Assembly: GCF_902141845.1 (NCBI RefSeq) | Contig: NZ_CABFPH010000017.1 | Coordinates: 1 to 64,000 of the forward strand | Length of the DNA: 64,000 nt | DNA from: Methylobacterium symbioticum | Lineage (GTDB): Bacteria > Pseudomonadota > Alphaproteobacteria > Rhizobiales > Beijerinckiaceae | Reading direction: 5' to 3' | The notes under the pieces: model-generated | What the model saw: only the letters and a program-made list of their open reading frames with translations | Told to the model about the DNA's origin: nothing | Database searches by the model: none | In this document: piece after piece, positions 1 through 8,813 of the stretch | Layout: every line of letters begins with the position of its first letter | Position numbering within the stretch: the stretch's first letter is position 1 | Program-made: the position numbers and the translations under genes

Positions 1-330
1 CTCGGGCCGCGCCGTGCCGATGAAGCGGTCGAGCGTGCGGATCCAGCCCTCCGCCGGCACGTCGCCCGCCGCGAGGCACAGCACCCAGTCGCGCCGGGCG
101 ATGCGGGCGCCCGCCATCCATGGGCTGCCGCCGCGCGGGCGCAGGACCAGCGTCGCGCCGGTCGCCTCGGCGACGGTGGCCACCGCCGCATTCTCGGCGC
201 CGGCCACGATCACCGCATCGCTCACCAATCCGGCCGCCACCCCGGCCACGAGGGTTCCGAGGGTGTCGGCAAGCTGGTCGATCGCGTCCGGTTCGGCGGG
301 CCGCGCGATATAGGTCACCGCGGAGAGCAT
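1..330 (-). CDS. Partial glycosyltransferase-like protein (N-terminal part)
   Basis: An open frame starts at the ATG ending at 330 and runs off the left edge, giving 110 codons without a stop. The codons have the strong G/C third-position bias of real genes here. The residues suggest an alternating alpha/beta fold: DAVIVAGAEN, then LVLRPRGGSPWMAGARIARR, then LCLAAGDVPAEGWI. This order resembles the start of GT-A (family 2) glycosyltransferases, but the usual DxD metal motif is not clear, so the family call is tentative. The C-terminal part lies outside the window. It is divergent from the radical SAM gene at 473. Confidence 0.5.
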   Translation of the reverse strand, partial: MLSAVTYIARPAEPDAIDQLADTLGTLVAGVAAGLVSDAVIVAGAENAAVATVAEATGATLVLRPRGGSPWMAGARIARRDWVLCLAAGDVPAEGWIRTLDRFIGTARPE

Positions 331-472
331 GCGCGCCGATAACCGATTTTGGCGGCGAGGGAACCTGCAGCCCCGGCAAATCCGGTACTCACGCACGGGC
401 TGACGCCCGAAAACAGCGAAGTGCCTGATTTATAGGCGTTCTCTCCGACATCTGTTCGCTCTATGTTCTGCC

Positions 473-1609
473 ATGCGATCACGCGGAGCGGACGGCATCA
501 TGGACGAGGCGGACAGGGGCAGGATGCCGCACGCCCGAGGCGCGGCGGGTCTGGCAGTCCCGGCCGAGGCGCGGCGCGGCCGCGGCGCGACGGCCAATCC
601 CGACGGGCGCTTCGAGCCTCACGCCCGCGAGACCTTCGACGATGGCTGGGAGGTCGAGCCGGCGGCGCGCCGGCGCACCGAGGTCACCCGCGAGCGGGCG
701 CGGACGATCATCACCCGCAACACCTCCCCCGACATCTCCTTCGACCGCTCGATCAACCCCTATCGAGGATGCGAGCACGGCTGCATCTACTGCTTCGCGC
801 GGCCGAACCACGCCTATGTCGGCCTGTCGCCGGGACTCGACTTCGAGACGCGCCTCTTCGCCAAGCCCGACGCCGCCCGGCTCCTAGAGCGCGAACTCTC
901 CGCGCCCGGCTACCGGCCGCGCAGCATCGCGCTCGGCACCGCCACCGACCCCTACCAGCCGATCGAGCGCGAGCACGGCATCACCCGCGCCGTGCTCGGC
1001 GTGCTGGCGCGCTTCCGCCACCCGGTCGGCATCGTCACCAAGTCGAACCTCGTCCTGCGCGACCGCGACATCCTGGCGGCCATGGCGGCGGACGGCCTCG
1101 CGAAGGTGGCGATCTCGGTCACCACCCTCGACCCGGTGCTCGCCCGGCGCATGGAGCCGCGCGCGCCACATCCGGCCAAGCGCCTGGAGGCGATCCGCGC
1201 CTTGAGCGCGGCGGGGGTGCCGGTGATGGTGATCGTCGCCCCGATCATCCCGGCGCTCAACGATCACGAGATCGAGGCGATCCTCGAACAGGCCCGTGCC
1301 TGCGGCGCGCGGGAGGCGAGCCACGTTCTGCTGCGCCTGCCGCACGAGCTGAAAGATCTCGTCGCCGATTGGTTCGCCGAGCATTATCCGGGCCGGCAGG
1401 CCCGCGCCCTGTCCCTCGTCGCGCAATCCCGCGGCGGCCGCCTCTACGACGCCACCTTCGGAAGCCGCATGACGGGGCAGGGGCCCTACGCCGCGCTGAT
1501 CACGCAGCGCATGCGCCTGGCCCGGGCCCGGCTCGGCTATCCGGAGGAGCGGCTACGGCTGAACTGCGAGGCCTTCGCGGTGCCGGGAGCGCAGCTCGCG
1601 CTGTTCTGA
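473..1609 (+). CDS. Radical SAM protein, PA0069/SplB-like
   Basis: The protein is about 378 residues with a radical SAM core. The cluster motif CEHGCIYC (C-x3-C-x2-C), at about residues 100-107, binds the [4Fe-4S] cluster that cleaves S-adenosylmethionine. It lies in the context SINPYRGCEHGCIYCFARP, typical of the PA0069 family, which is related to spore photoproduct lyase. The GTATDPYQPIER stretch and the C-terminal substrate region also fit that family. The substrate of these proteins is not established. An alternative ATG at 500 would remove nine residues. The gene stands alone and converges with rnhB. Confidence 0.8.
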   Translation: MRSRGADGIMDEADRGRMPHARGAAGLAVPAEARRGRGATANPDGRFEPHARETFDDGWEVEPAARRRTEVTRERARTIITRNTSPDISFDRSINPYRGCEHGCIYCFARPNHAYVGLSPGLDFETRLFAKPDAARLLERELSAPGYRPRSIALGTATDPYQPIEREHGITRAVLGVLARFRHPVGIVTKSNLVLRDRDILAAMAADGLAKVAISVTTLDPVLARRMEPRAPHPAKRLEAIRALSAAGVPVMVIVAPIIPALNDHEIEAILEQARACGAREASHVLLRLPHELKDLVADWFAEHYPGRQARALSLVAQSRGGRLYDATFGSRMTGQGPYAALITQRMRLARARLGYPEERLRLNCEAFAVPGAQLALF

Positions 1610-1622
1610 ACCGCGTCGCCGA

Positions 1623-2219
1623 TCACCCATAGGCCCGCGTGAAGGTCAGCCGGTGGTGCGGGCTGCGGCCACGGGCGGCGAGGCCGGAGCGGTGGGCCGC
1701 GGTGCCGTAGCCGACATTGCGCTCCCAGGCGTAGTCCGGATGCCGGGGGGCGAGGCGGCGCATCAGGCCGTCGCGCACGGTCTTGGCGACGATCGAGGCC
1801 GCCGCGATCTGCGGCACCAGGCGGTCGCCGCCGATCACCGCGCGGCAGGCCTGGCTCAGGCCCGGCACCGGGTCGCGCCCGTCGACCAGGACGGCGGCAT
1901 CGAGCCCGAGGCGGCGCACCGCGCGGGCCATGGCGTCGAGGGTCGCCACGCGCACATTGACCCGGTCGATCAGGGCGCGCGAGCCGGCCGCCACCGCGAC
2001 GCGGGCATGGGCGCGGATCAGCGGCGTCAGCGCCTCGCGGACGGGTTCGGGCACCCGCTTGCTGTCGTCGAGCCGGGCGAGGAGGTCGGGCGGCAGCGCG
2101 GCGGGGTCGAAGAAGACCGCGGCCACCACGACGGGCCCGCACAGGGCGCCGCGCCCGACCTCGTCGCAGCCGATCACGGCGGGATAGCTGGCGGCGGAGG
2201 CGGGATCGAAAGGGGGCAT
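1623..2219 (-). CDS. rnhB: Ribonuclease HII
   Basis: The 198-residue product has the usual length of RNase HII, which cuts the RNA strand of RNA-DNA hybrids and starts removal of single ribonucleotides from DNA. The N-terminal motif GCDEVGRGALCGPVV carries the first metal-binding Asp-Glu pair. Further acidic residues follow in VLVDGRDPVPG. The conserved AASIVAKTVRD segment and the Tyr-rich YAWERNVGYGT segment complete the family signature. The ATG at 2219 is close to the conserved core, so the start is likely right. The gene converges with the radical SAM gene, whose stop is only 13 bases away. Confidence 0.93.
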   Translation of the reverse strand: MPPFDPASAASYPAVIGCDEVGRGALCGPVVVAAVFFDPAALPPDLLARLDDSKRVPEPVREALTPLIRAHARVAVAAGSRALIDRVNVRVATLDAMARAVRRLGLDAAVLVDGRDPVPGLSQACRAVIGGDRLVPQIAAASIVAKTVRDGLMRRLAPRHPDYAWERNVGYGTAAHRSGLAARGRSPHHRLTFTRAYG

Positions 2220-2268
2220 CGCTCGGGTCCGGGGTTCCGGCCCCTTCTGGCAGCTGCTCCCGCCGCCG

Positions 2269-3336
2269 TCACGCCGTCGATTCGAGGCCGAAGGGCGCCG
2301 GGCCGCGGATCTGCGGCGGGTCCGCCTCGTGCGCGTCCGCGATGTTGGCGTAGAACTGGCGCGCGCTCTCGGCCCAGCTGTAGCGCAGCGCCTCGGACCG
2401 CGCGGCCGCGCGCGGCACGGCGAGGGCTGCGAGCGCCGCTTCGCGCAGGTCCGTGTCGAGCACCCCGGCGCCGGTCTGGCCGATCACGTCGAGGGGGCCG
2501 GTCACCGGATAGGCCGCCACCGGCGTGCCGCAGGCGAGCGCCTCGAGCAGCACGATGCCGAAGGTGTCGGTCAGGCTCGGGAAGACGAAGACGTCGGCCG
2601 CCGCGTAGAGGGCGGCGAGCTCGCTCCCCGTGCGCGTGCCGAGGAAGCAGGCCTCCGGCGCCAGCGCCGCGAGCCGCGCCCGGTCCGGCCCGTCGCCCAC
2701 GACGACCTTGCTGCCGGGCAGGTCGAGCTTCAGGAAGGCCTCGACGTTCTTCTCCACCGCGAGTCGCCCGACGAACAGGAAGTGCGGGCGCGGCAGGCCG
2801 GCGAGCGCGACGGGCGCCGGGCCGGCATCGGGGTGGAACAGGGCGGTGTCGACGCCGCGCGTCCAGCGCATCAGGTTGCGGAAGCCGCGGGCGCGCAGGT
2901 CCTGCTCCAGGGAGGCGGTGCTCACCATGGTGCCGCGCGCCGCGCCGTGGAAGCGCCGCAGCCAGGCATAGCTCCACGATTCCGGCACGGGGGCGCGGGC
3001 CGCGAGATATTCCGGGAAGCGCGTATGATAGCTCGTGGTGAAGGGGCGGCCGGTGGCGAGGCAGTGGCGGCGCACGGCGTAGCCCACCGTGCCCTCGGTC
3101 GCGATGTGGACATGGCTCGGGGCCAGGCCGTCCCAGCGCCGCGCGACGCGGGCCCGCGTCGCGTAGGCGAGGCGGATCTCGGGATAGCCCGGCATCGGCA
3201 TCGAGCGGAAATCGGAGGGCGTCAGCAGGACCGGCTCGCAGCCCAGCGCGCGGCCGGCATCGACCATGTGCTGGAGCGAGCGCACCACGCCGTTGACCTG
3301 CGGATGCCACGCATCGGTGGCGATCAGGAGCCTCAC
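2269..3336 (-). CDS. Glycosyltransferase family 4 protein
   Basis: The 355-residue protein is a GT-B fold glycosyltransferase. The N-terminal segment LLIATDAWHPQVNGVVRSL is typical of GT4 enzymes that glycosylate lipids. The C-terminal donor site reads PSLTDTFGIVLLEALACGTP, where the first acidic residue of the usual E-x7-E motif is Asp. A GTG start at 3336 overlaps the stop of the upstream phosphoesterase (GTGA), so the two are translationally coupled. A role in membrane glycolipid synthesis is inferred from the family and from the LpxH-like partner. The acceptor cannot be told from sequence. Confidence 0.85.
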   Translation of the reverse strand: MRLLIATDAWHPQVNGVVRSLQHMVDAGRALGCEPVLLTPSDFRSMPMPGYPEIRLAYATRARVARRWDGLAPSHVHIATEGTVGYAVRRHCLATGRPFTTSYHTRFPEYLAARAPVPESWSYAWLRRFHGAARGTMVSTASLEQDLRARGFRNLMRWTRGVDTALFHPDAGPAPVALAGLPRPHFLFVGRLAVEKNVEAFLKLDLPGSKVVVGDGPDRARLAALAPEACFLGTRTGSELAALYAAADVFVFPSLTDTFGIVLLEALACGTPVAAYPVTGPLDVIGQTGAGVLDTDLREAALAALAVPRAAARSEALRYSWAESARQFYANIADAHEADPPQIRGPAPFGLESTA

Positions 3337-4160
3337 GCGACAGCCCGCCGTCCGGGCATCGGCTCGGGCGCCTCGCGGCGCGTCTCCGCGGCCGCTGCCC
3401 GGGCGCGGAGCAGGCTCGGATAGTTCAGCACCTCCATGCGCCCGTCGTAATGCTCGACGATCGCCGTGCAGGATTCGACCCAGTCGCCGGTGTTGAGGTA
3501 GCGCAGGCCCGCGATCTCGCGGTTGGCCGCGTGGTGGATATGGCCGCAGATCACGCCGTCCGCGCCCTGGCGGCGGGCCTCGTCGGAGAGGAACTCCTCG
3601 AACTGGCCGATGAAGTTGACGGCGTTCTTCACCTTGAGCTTGGCCCAGGCCGAGAGCGACCAGTAGGACAGGCCGAGCCGGCGGCGGATCCGGTTGAGGC
3701 CGGTATTGACGAAGAGCGCGAAGGTGTAGGCGCCGTCGCCCAGATGCGCGAGCCAGCGGGCATGGCGCACCACCATGTCGAACTGGTCGCCGTGGATCAC
3801 GAGGTAGCGCTTGCCGTCGGCGCTCTCGTGGATGCGGCTGTCGGCGATCTCGATGCCGCCGAAGGTGGTGCCGATATAGTCGCGCAGGAACTCGTCGTGG
3901 TTGCCCGGCACGTAGACCAGATGCGAGCCCTTGCGCACCTTGCGCAGCAGCTTCTGCACCACGTCGTTGTGCGCCTGCGGCCAGTACCAGCCCGAACGCA
4001 GCTGCCACCCGTCGACGATGTCGCCGACGAGGTAGATCGTGTCCGCGTCGTAGTCCTTCAGGAACTCGAGCAGCAGGCCGGCCTGGCAGCCCTTCGTCCC
4101 GAGATGCAGGTCCGACAGAAACAGCGTTCGAACGCGGATGGCTTCCGAGTCTTCACCCAT
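3333..4160 (-). CDS. UDP-2,3-diacylglucosamine diphosphatase-like metallophosphoesterase
   Basis: The 275-residue protein has the calcineurin-like metallophosphoesterase motifs in order: SDLHLGTKG, GDIVDGW, GNHDE, a later GDQFD, and GHIHH. This matches the LpxH-related group common in Hyphomicrobiales. LpxH removes UMP from UDP-2,3-diacylglucosamine in lipid A synthesis. Whether this member does the same is not certain, since many alphaproteobacteria also carry LpxI. The ATG at 4160 is preferred because GGGAGG lies six bases upstream; an earlier non-ATG start at 4193 has no such site. It is coupled to the GT4 gene downstream. Confidence 0.8.
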   Translation of the reverse strand: MGEDSEAIRVRTLFLSDLHLGTKGCQAGLLLEFLKDYDADTIYLVGDIVDGWQLRSGWYWPQAHNDVVQKLLRKVRKGSHLVYVPGNHDEFLRDYIGTTFGGIEIADSRIHESADGKRYLVIHGDQFDMVVRHARWLAHLGDGAYTFALFVNTGLNRIRRRLGLSYWSLSAWAKLKVKNAVNFIGQFEEFLSDEARRQGADGVICGHIHHAANREIAGLRYLNTGDWVESCTAIVEHYDGRMEVLNYPSLLRARAAAAETRREAPEPMPGRRAVA

Positions 4161-4193
4161 GCGCGCCTCCCGGCAGATGGCGGGCGGAGCCAA

Positions 4194-4709
4194 ACCGCAA
4201 ACCCATCTCAGTTTGATGACGCTGTGCCGGCTTCGGGCCGGCTTTCATCGGGTCCGCCGATGCCGCAGTGCAGTAAAAACCCCTCAATCGCAGAGGCGTT
4301 GTGCTGCACTGCAAGGCAAATTTTTTTTCCGGAGCCCCGAAGTTTTTCCGGTTTTCTTTCCGTGACTTGGGCGGTCATAATCCCGCCCGAGCCGAAGGTC
4401 GGCGAGGCGACGACGGCAAGGCTGCGCGAGGCAGGACAGCCAAGGAAGGTGTTGGGGACGGCTCCGGGCGCTTGCGGCGCCGCGTCTGCCGTCGCATGGA
4501 GAGCACACGGTCATTCGGAGGCGACCGGCATGCAGGCATGCCGCGACCGCGAGCGGCAAGAGGCCGCCCTGCCGCTCCGTCGACGACCGACCGTCCGATC
4601 CGGCCCCGTCCGGGCCTTCCGGACACGCGCAGCCTGCCGAATGAACGATCACCCGACGCCGGGCCTGAAGAAGAGCCGGCGTCCTGCATGGGATTTTGGA
4701 GGAAACATC
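4194..4709. other. Gene-free region upstream of sga
   Basis: This 516-base stretch separates the divergent phosphoesterase and serine-cycle genes, and no credible gene was seen in it. It holds a 9-base inverted repeat (4265-4273 and 4304-4312). It also holds a T-rich tract with TTTTTCCGG repeated at 4324-4332 and 4343-4351. The segment around 4243-4262 (GGCTTTCATCGGGTCC) resembles one at 18364-18379 upstream of the SulP gene. The region most likely contains the serine-cycle promoter and regulator sites. Confidence 0.6.
4265..4312. promoter_or_regulatory. Inverted-repeat operator candidate upstream of sga
   Basis: GCAGTGCAG at 4265-4273 is exactly repeated in inverse as CTGCACTGC at 4304-4312, with centres 39 bases apart, close to four helical turns. 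The right arm lies in TGCACTGCA, and the same 9-mer occurs upstream of mtkA. In Methylobacterium the LysR-type regulator QscR is known to control serine-cycle genes. Assigning this site to QscR is an inference. Confidence 0.45.
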
Positions 4710-5918
4710 ATGGCGGCAACCCGACGCCCCGGTCGCAATCACCTGTTCGTCCCTGGGCCGACCAACATCCCGGATCGCGTCCAGCGCGCCATGCTGGTGC
4801 CCTCCGAGGATCACCGCTCGGTCGACTTCCCGGCGCTGACGAAGCCGCTGTTCCAGGACACGAAGAAGATCTACGGCTCGACCGACGGCACGATCTTCCT
4901 CTTCCCGGCCTCCGGCACCGGCATCTGGGAATCGGCGCTCACCAACACCCTGTCGCGCGGCGACAAGGTGCTCGCCTCCCGCTTCGGCCAGTTCAGCCAT
5001 CTCTGGATCGACATGGCCCAGCGCCTCGGCCTCGAGGTGATCGTGCAGGACGAGGAGTGGGGCGCCGGCGCCGATCCGCAGAAGATCGAGGAGGCGCTGC
5101 GCGCCGACAAGAACCACGAGATCAAGGCGGTGATGGTGGTCCATAACGAGACCGCCACCGGCGTCACCAGCGATGTCGGCGCCGTGCGCAAGGCCATCGA
5201 CGCGGCCGGCCATCCGGCGCTCCTCTTCGTGGACGGCGTGTCCTCGATCGGCTCGCTGCCCTTCAAGATGGACGAGTGGAAGGTCGACTGCGCGATCGCC
5301 GGCTCGCAGAAGGGCCTGATGCTCCCCGCCGGCCTCGGCGTGATCTGCGTCAGCCCGAAGGCGATCAAGGTCGCCGAGGGCGCCGCCGGCCGCAACGACC
5401 GTCTCGCCCGCGTCTACTTCGACTGGGAAGACCACAAGAAGCAGAACGGCGCCGGCTACTTCCCCTACACTCCGGCCCTGCCGCTGCTCTACGGCCTGCG
5501 CGAGGCGCTCGCCTGCCTGTTCGAGGAAGGGCTGGAGAACGTCTTCCACCGCCATCACGTGCTCGGCGAGGCGACCCGCCAGGCGGTGGCCGCCTGGGGC
5601 CTGAAGACCTGCGCCAAGGAGCCCAAGTGGAACTCCGACACCGTCACCGCGATCGTGGTGCCGGAGGGTGTCGACGCCGCCGCGATCATCAAGCACGCCT
5701 TCGTGCGCTACAACCTCGCGCTGGGCGCCGGCCTCAACAAGGTCGCGGGCAAGGTCTTCCGCATCGGCCACGTGGGCGATCTCAACGAGCTGTCGCTGCT
5801 CGGCGCGATCGCGGGCGCCGAGATGGCGATGCTCGACAACGGCATCAAGGTGACCCCGGGCTCGGGCGTCGCCGCGGCCTCGAGCTACCTGCGCGAGAAC
5901 CCCCTCGCCAAGGCCTGA
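4710..5918 (+). CDS. sga: Serine-glyoxylate aminotransferase
   Basis: This 402-residue PLP enzyme moves the amino group of serine to glyoxylate, giving hydroxypyruvate and glycine, the second step of the serine cycle. The class V aminotransferase features are present: NHLFVPGPTNIPDRV at the start, the SGTGIWESALTN cofactor loop, VDGVSSIGSLPF, and the PLP-binding lysine in GSQKG at residue 201. The ATG at 4710 follows GGAGGA with six bases of spacing. It begins the sga-hprA-mtdA-fch series. Start and length agree with the Methylobacterium enzyme. Confidence 0.96.
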   Translation: MAATRRPGRNHLFVPGPTNIPDRVQRAMLVPSEDHRSVDFPALTKPLFQDTKKIYGSTDGTIFLFPASGTGIWESALTNTLSRGDKVLASRFGQFSHLWIDMAQRLGLEVIVQDEEWGAGADPQKIEEALRADKNHEIKAVMVVHNETATGVTSDVGAVRKAIDAAGHPALLFVDGVSSIGSLPFKMDEWKVDCAIAGSQKGLMLPAGLGVICVSPKAIKVAEGAAGRNDRLARVYFDWEDHKKQNGAGYFPYTPALPLLYGLREALACLFEEGLENVFHRHHVLGEATRQAVAAWGLKTCAKEPKWNSDTVTAIVVPEGVDAAAIIKHAFVRYNLALGAGLNKVAGKVFRIGHVGDLNELSLLGAIAGAEMAMLDNGIKVTPGSGVAAASSYLRENPLAKA

Positions 5919-5951
5919 GCCGGAAGGCCCCGAGGGGCTGAGCCGAACCAG

Positions 5952-5978
5952 CGGCCGCGGGAACTCGTCCCGCGGCCG
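5952..5978 (+). terminator. Hairpin between sga and hprA
   Basis: CGGCCGCGGGA (5952-5962) and TCCCGCGGCCG (5968-5978) form a perfect 11-bp stem with a five-base loop, soon after the sga stop. No U-tract follows, so it may act as a partial terminator or as a block to exonucleases rather than as a full terminator. Confidence 0.45.
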
Positions 5979-6112
5979 GACCCGTCTCGGGTCCAACGAG
6001 GCGGCCGGATCAACCGGCGCCGGGAGGAAAGCCGCCGCGTCCGGCCTCGATGGACGAACGCAGCCGGGATCCGCCGCGTGCGCGGGTCCCGCCAGAGATC
6101 GATGAGGGTTTC

Positions 6113-7057
6113 ATGACGAAGAAGATCGTGTTCCTCGACCGCGAATCCCTCGACGCCAAGGTTCGGGCGTTCACCTTCCCGCACGAGTACGTGGAGTACG
6201 AGTCGACCTGGACGCCGGAGGAGATCGTCGAGCGCCTGACGGGCGCCGAGATCGCGCTGATCAACAAGGTGCCGATGCGCGCCGACACCCTGGCGCAGCT
6301 GCCCGATCTGAAGCTGATCGCGGTGGCCGCCACCGGGACCGACGTGGTCGACAAGGCCGCCGCCAAGGCGCAAGGGATCACGGTCGTCAACATCCGCAAC
6401 TACGCCTTCAACACCGTGCCCGAGCACGTGGTCGGGCTGATGTTCGCCCTGCGGCGCGCCATCGTGCCCTACGCCAACTCGGTGCGGCGCGGCGATTGGG
6501 CCAAGTCCACGCAGTTCTGCTACTTCGACTACCCGATCTACGACATCGCCGGCTCGACGCTCGGCATCGTCGGCTACGGGGCGCTCGGCAAGTCGATCGC
6601 CAAGCGGGCCGAGGCGCTGGGGATGAAGGTCATCGCCTATGACGTCTTCCCGCAGGAGGGCCTCGTCGATTTCGAGACGATCCTCACGCAATCCGACGTG
6701 ATCACGCTGCACGTGCCGCTGACGCCCGACACCCGCAACATGATCGGGGCCGAGCAGCTCGCGAAGATGAAGAGGTCGGCGATCCTCATCAACACGGCCC
6801 GCGGCGGCCTGGTGGACGAGGCGGCGCTCCTGGAGGCGCTCAAGAACGGCACCATCGCGGGCGCGGGCTTCGACGTGGTGGCGCAGGAGCCCCCGAAGGA
6901 CGGCAACATCCTGTGCGATGCCGACCTGCCGAATCTCATCGTCACCCCGCACGTGGCCTGGGCGAGCAAGGAGGCGATGCAGATCCTCGCCGACCAGCTC
7001 GTCGACAACGTCGAGGCCTTCGTCGCCGGCAAGCCGCAGAACGTGGTCGAGGGCTGA
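6113..7057 (+). CDS. hprA: Hydroxypyruvate reductase (NADH-dependent)
   Basis: The 314-residue protein belongs to the D-2-hydroxyacid dehydrogenases and reduces hydroxypyruvate to D-glycerate in the serine cycle. The Rossmann motif is GIVGYGALGKSIAKRA. The substrate-binding Arg is in NTARGGLVDEAAL, the Glu in GAGFDVVAQEPP, and the catalytic His in VTPHVAWAS. It is very close to the Methylobacterium enzyme, including YPIYDIAGSTLGI. The ATG at 6113 is chosen because the conserved TKKIVFLDRESLDAKV segment begins there and GAGGG lies just upstream. It lies 194 bases after sga. Confidence 0.96.
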   Translation: MTKKIVFLDRESLDAKVRAFTFPHEYVEYESTWTPEEIVERLTGAEIALINKVPMRADTLAQLPDLKLIAVAATGTDVVDKAAAKAQGITVVNIRNYAFNTVPEHVVGLMFALRRAIVPYANSVRRGDWAKSTQFCYFDYPIYDIAGSTLGIVGYGALGKSIAKRAEALGMKVIAYDVFPQEGLVDFETILTQSDVITLHVPLTPDTRNMIGAEQLAKMKRSAILINTARGGLVDEAALLEALKNGTIAGAGFDVVAQEPPKDGNILCDADLPNLIVTPHVAWASKEAMQILADQLVDNVEAFVAGKPQNVVEG

Positions 7058-7068
7058 AGTTCGGGTGT

Positions 7069-7163
7069 CGAGAGGGGGCACCCCTCTCGCGGGTCCAGGG
7101 CGGAGCCCTGGAACATGCCGGGGCGCTGCCCCGGCGCCCCGCCCAAGGGACGTGTCCCTTGGG
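7069..7163. repeat. Array of four perfect hairpins between hprA and mtdA
   Basis: Four stem-loops follow one another. They are 7069-7077 with 7081-7089, 7095-7101 with 7105-7111, 7118-7124 with 7128-7134, and 7142-7151 with 7154-7163. Each has a perfect stem of 7 to 10 bp and a loop of 2 or 3 bases. The segment 7089-7107 occurs again, inverted and identical over 19 bases, at 46390-46408. This points to a dispersed intergenic repeat rather than a dedicated terminator. Confidence 0.7.
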
Positions 7164-7224
7164 GATCCCATGACCTGAGGACACACCCCATCACGCCCGC
7201 TCTCGGGCGATAAGGACGAAACCG

Positions 7225-8085
7225 ATGAAGAAGCTGCTGTTCCTCTTCGACACCGACCCGGTGCCGAGCGTGTTCGACACGGTCGTCGGCTACGACGGCG
7301 GGGCGGACCACATCACCGGCTACGGCAACGTGACGCCCGAGAACGTGGGCGCGCTGGTCGACGGCACGATCTATACCCGCGGCGGCTCCGAGAAGAAGTC
7401 GACGGCGATCTTCGTCGGCGGCGGCAACATGGCGGCCGGCGAGGCGGTGCTGGCGGCCGTCAAGAAGCGCTTCTTCGGGCCCTTCCGCGTCTCGGTGATG
7501 CTCGATTCGAACGGCTCGAACACCACGGCCGCGGCGGGCGTGGCGCTCGTCGCCAAGGCCGCGGGCTCGCTGGAAGGCAAGAAGGCCGTGGTCCTCGCCG
7601 GCACCGGCCCGGTCGGCATGCGCTCGGCCGCCCTTCTCGCCCGCGAGGGCGCGCAGGTGACCCTGTGCGGCCGCTCCCTCGACAAGGCGCAGGCCTCGAC
7701 CGACGCCGTCAACAAGCGCTTCGGCGTCAGCGTCGTCGCCGCCGAGACCCCGGATGCGGGCTCCCGCGCCCGGATCATCAAGGGCCAGAACATCGTGTTC
7801 TCGGCCGGCGCCATCGGCCTGGAACTCGTCCCCGAGGAAGCCTGGAAGGACGAGGCCTCGATCGAGTTCGTGGCCGACTACAACGCCCAGCCCCCGCTCG
7901 GGATCGGCGGCATCGAGGCGATGGACAAGGGCAAGGACCGCCACGGCAAGAAGTCGTTCGGCGCGCTGGGCATCGGTGGGCTCAAGCTGAAGCTCCATCG
8001 CGCCTGCGTCGGCCAGCTGTTCGACAACACCGAGCAGGTGCTCGACGCCGAGGACATCTACGCGCTCGCCAAGAAGATGGCCTGA
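7225..8085 (+). CDS. mtdA: NADP-dependent methylene-H4F / methylene-H4MPT dehydrogenase
   Basis: The 286-residue protein interconverts methylene- and methenyl-tetrahydrofolate (or the methanopterin form) with NADP. It links formate-level C1 units with the methylene-THF that feeds the serine cycle. It matches Methylobacterium MtdA closely: KKLLFLFDTD at the start, HITGYGNVTPENVGA, LDSNGSNTTAAAGVAL and the nucleotide loop LAGTGPVGMRSAALLA. The C-terminal block FGALGIGGLKLKLHRAC is also typical. fch follows nine bases later, so the two are co-transcribed. Confidence 0.97.
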   Translation: MKKLLFLFDTDPVPSVFDTVVGYDGGADHITGYGNVTPENVGALVDGTIYTRGGSEKKSTAIFVGGGNMAAGEAVLAAVKKRFFGPFRVSVMLDSNGSNTTAAAGVALVAKAAGSLEGKKAVVLAGTGPVGMRSAALLAREGAQVTLCGRSLDKAQASTDAVNKRFGVSVVAAETPDAGSRARIIKGQNIVFSAGAIGLELVPEEAWKDEASIEFVADYNAQPPLGIGGIEAMDKGKDRHGKKSFGALGIGGLKLKLHRACVGQLFDNTEQVLDAEDIYALAKKMA

Positions 8086-8094
8086 GGAGGCATC

Positions 8095-8721
8095 ATGGCA
8101 GAGAACGAGACCATCAAGACCTTCCTCGACGGGCTGGCCAGTTCCAGCCCGACTCCGGGCGGCGGCGGCGCCGCCGCCATCTCCGGCGCCATGGGCGCGG
8201 CCCTGGTCTCGATGGTGTGCAACCTCACCATCGGCAAGAAGAAGTACGCCGAGGTCGAGGCCGACCTGAAGGACGTGCTCGCCAAGTCGGAGGCCCTGCG
8301 CGCCACGCTCACCGGCATGATCGCCGAGGACGTGACGGCCTTCGACGCGGTGATGGCTGCCTACGGCCTGCCCAAGGAGACCGACGAGCAGAAGGCCGCC
8401 CGCGCGGCGAAGATCCAGGAGGCGCTGAAGGTCGCCACCGACGTGCCGCTGGCCTGCTGCCGCGCCTGCCGCGCCGTCATCGACCTCGCCGCGATCGCCG
8501 CCGACAAGGGCAACCTCAACGTGATCAGCGACGCGGGCGTCGCCGTGCTCTCGGCCTATGCGGGCCTGCGCAGCGCCGCCCTCAACGTCTGGGTCAATGC
8601 CAAGGGCCTCGAGGACCGCGCCTTCGCCAATGCGCGTCTGACCGAACTCGAGGGGCTGCTCGCCGAGGCGGGCGCGCTGAACGAGCACGTCTTCGAGGTG
8701 GTCAAGGGCAAGGTGAGCTGA
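8095..8721 (+). CDS. fch: Methenyltetrahydrofolate cyclohydrolase
   Basis: The 208-residue protein belongs to the FTCD-type cyclodeaminase/cyclohydrolase family. It interconverts methenyl-THF and formyl-THF, next to MtdA in the C1 assimilation path. The conserved start FLDGLASSSPTPGGGGAAAI, the KYAEVEADL segment and VISDAGVAVLSAYAG fit the family and its usual length. GAGGAGG precedes the ATG at 8095. It is translated right after mtdA, and a strong hairpin follows the stop, so it appears to end this transcript. Confidence 0.96.
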   Translation: MAENETIKTFLDGLASSSPTPGGGGAAAISGAMGAALVSMVCNLTIGKKKYAEVEADLKDVLAKSEALRATLTGMIAEDVTAFDAVMAAYGLPKETDEQKAARAAKIQEALKVATDVPLACCRACRAVIDLAAIAADKGNLNVISDAGVAVLSAYAGLRSAALNVWVNAKGLEDRAFANARLTELEGLLAEAGALNEHVFEVVKGKVS

Positions 8722-8770
8722 GGCGGACGCGCTCCGCCGCCGGGGCCGATCGGCCCCGGCCCCACGTCTT

Positions 8771-8813
8771 GCCCCGGGCCGCGGACGATCACCGGTCGTC
8801 CGCGGCCCGGGGC
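8771..8813 (+). terminator. Strong terminator-like hairpin after fch
   Basis: A perfect 18-bp GC-rich stem (8771-8788 with 8796-8813) encloses a seven-base loop and is followed by TTGTT. It lies 49 bases after the fch stop, so it likely separates the sga-hprA-mtdA-fch and mtkA-mtkB-ppc-mcl units. Confidence 0.75.

Noticed and set aside
2269..4008. 579-residue minus-strand frame joining the glycosyltransferase with upstream sequence
   Set aside because: The first part lies in another frame of the phosphoesterase gene. The glycosyltransferase homology starts at the GTG at 3336, which overlaps that gene's stop.
4194..4709. Possible small genes in the sga upstream region
   Set aside because: Open frames there have no ribosome-binding site and the region has promoter-like composition.
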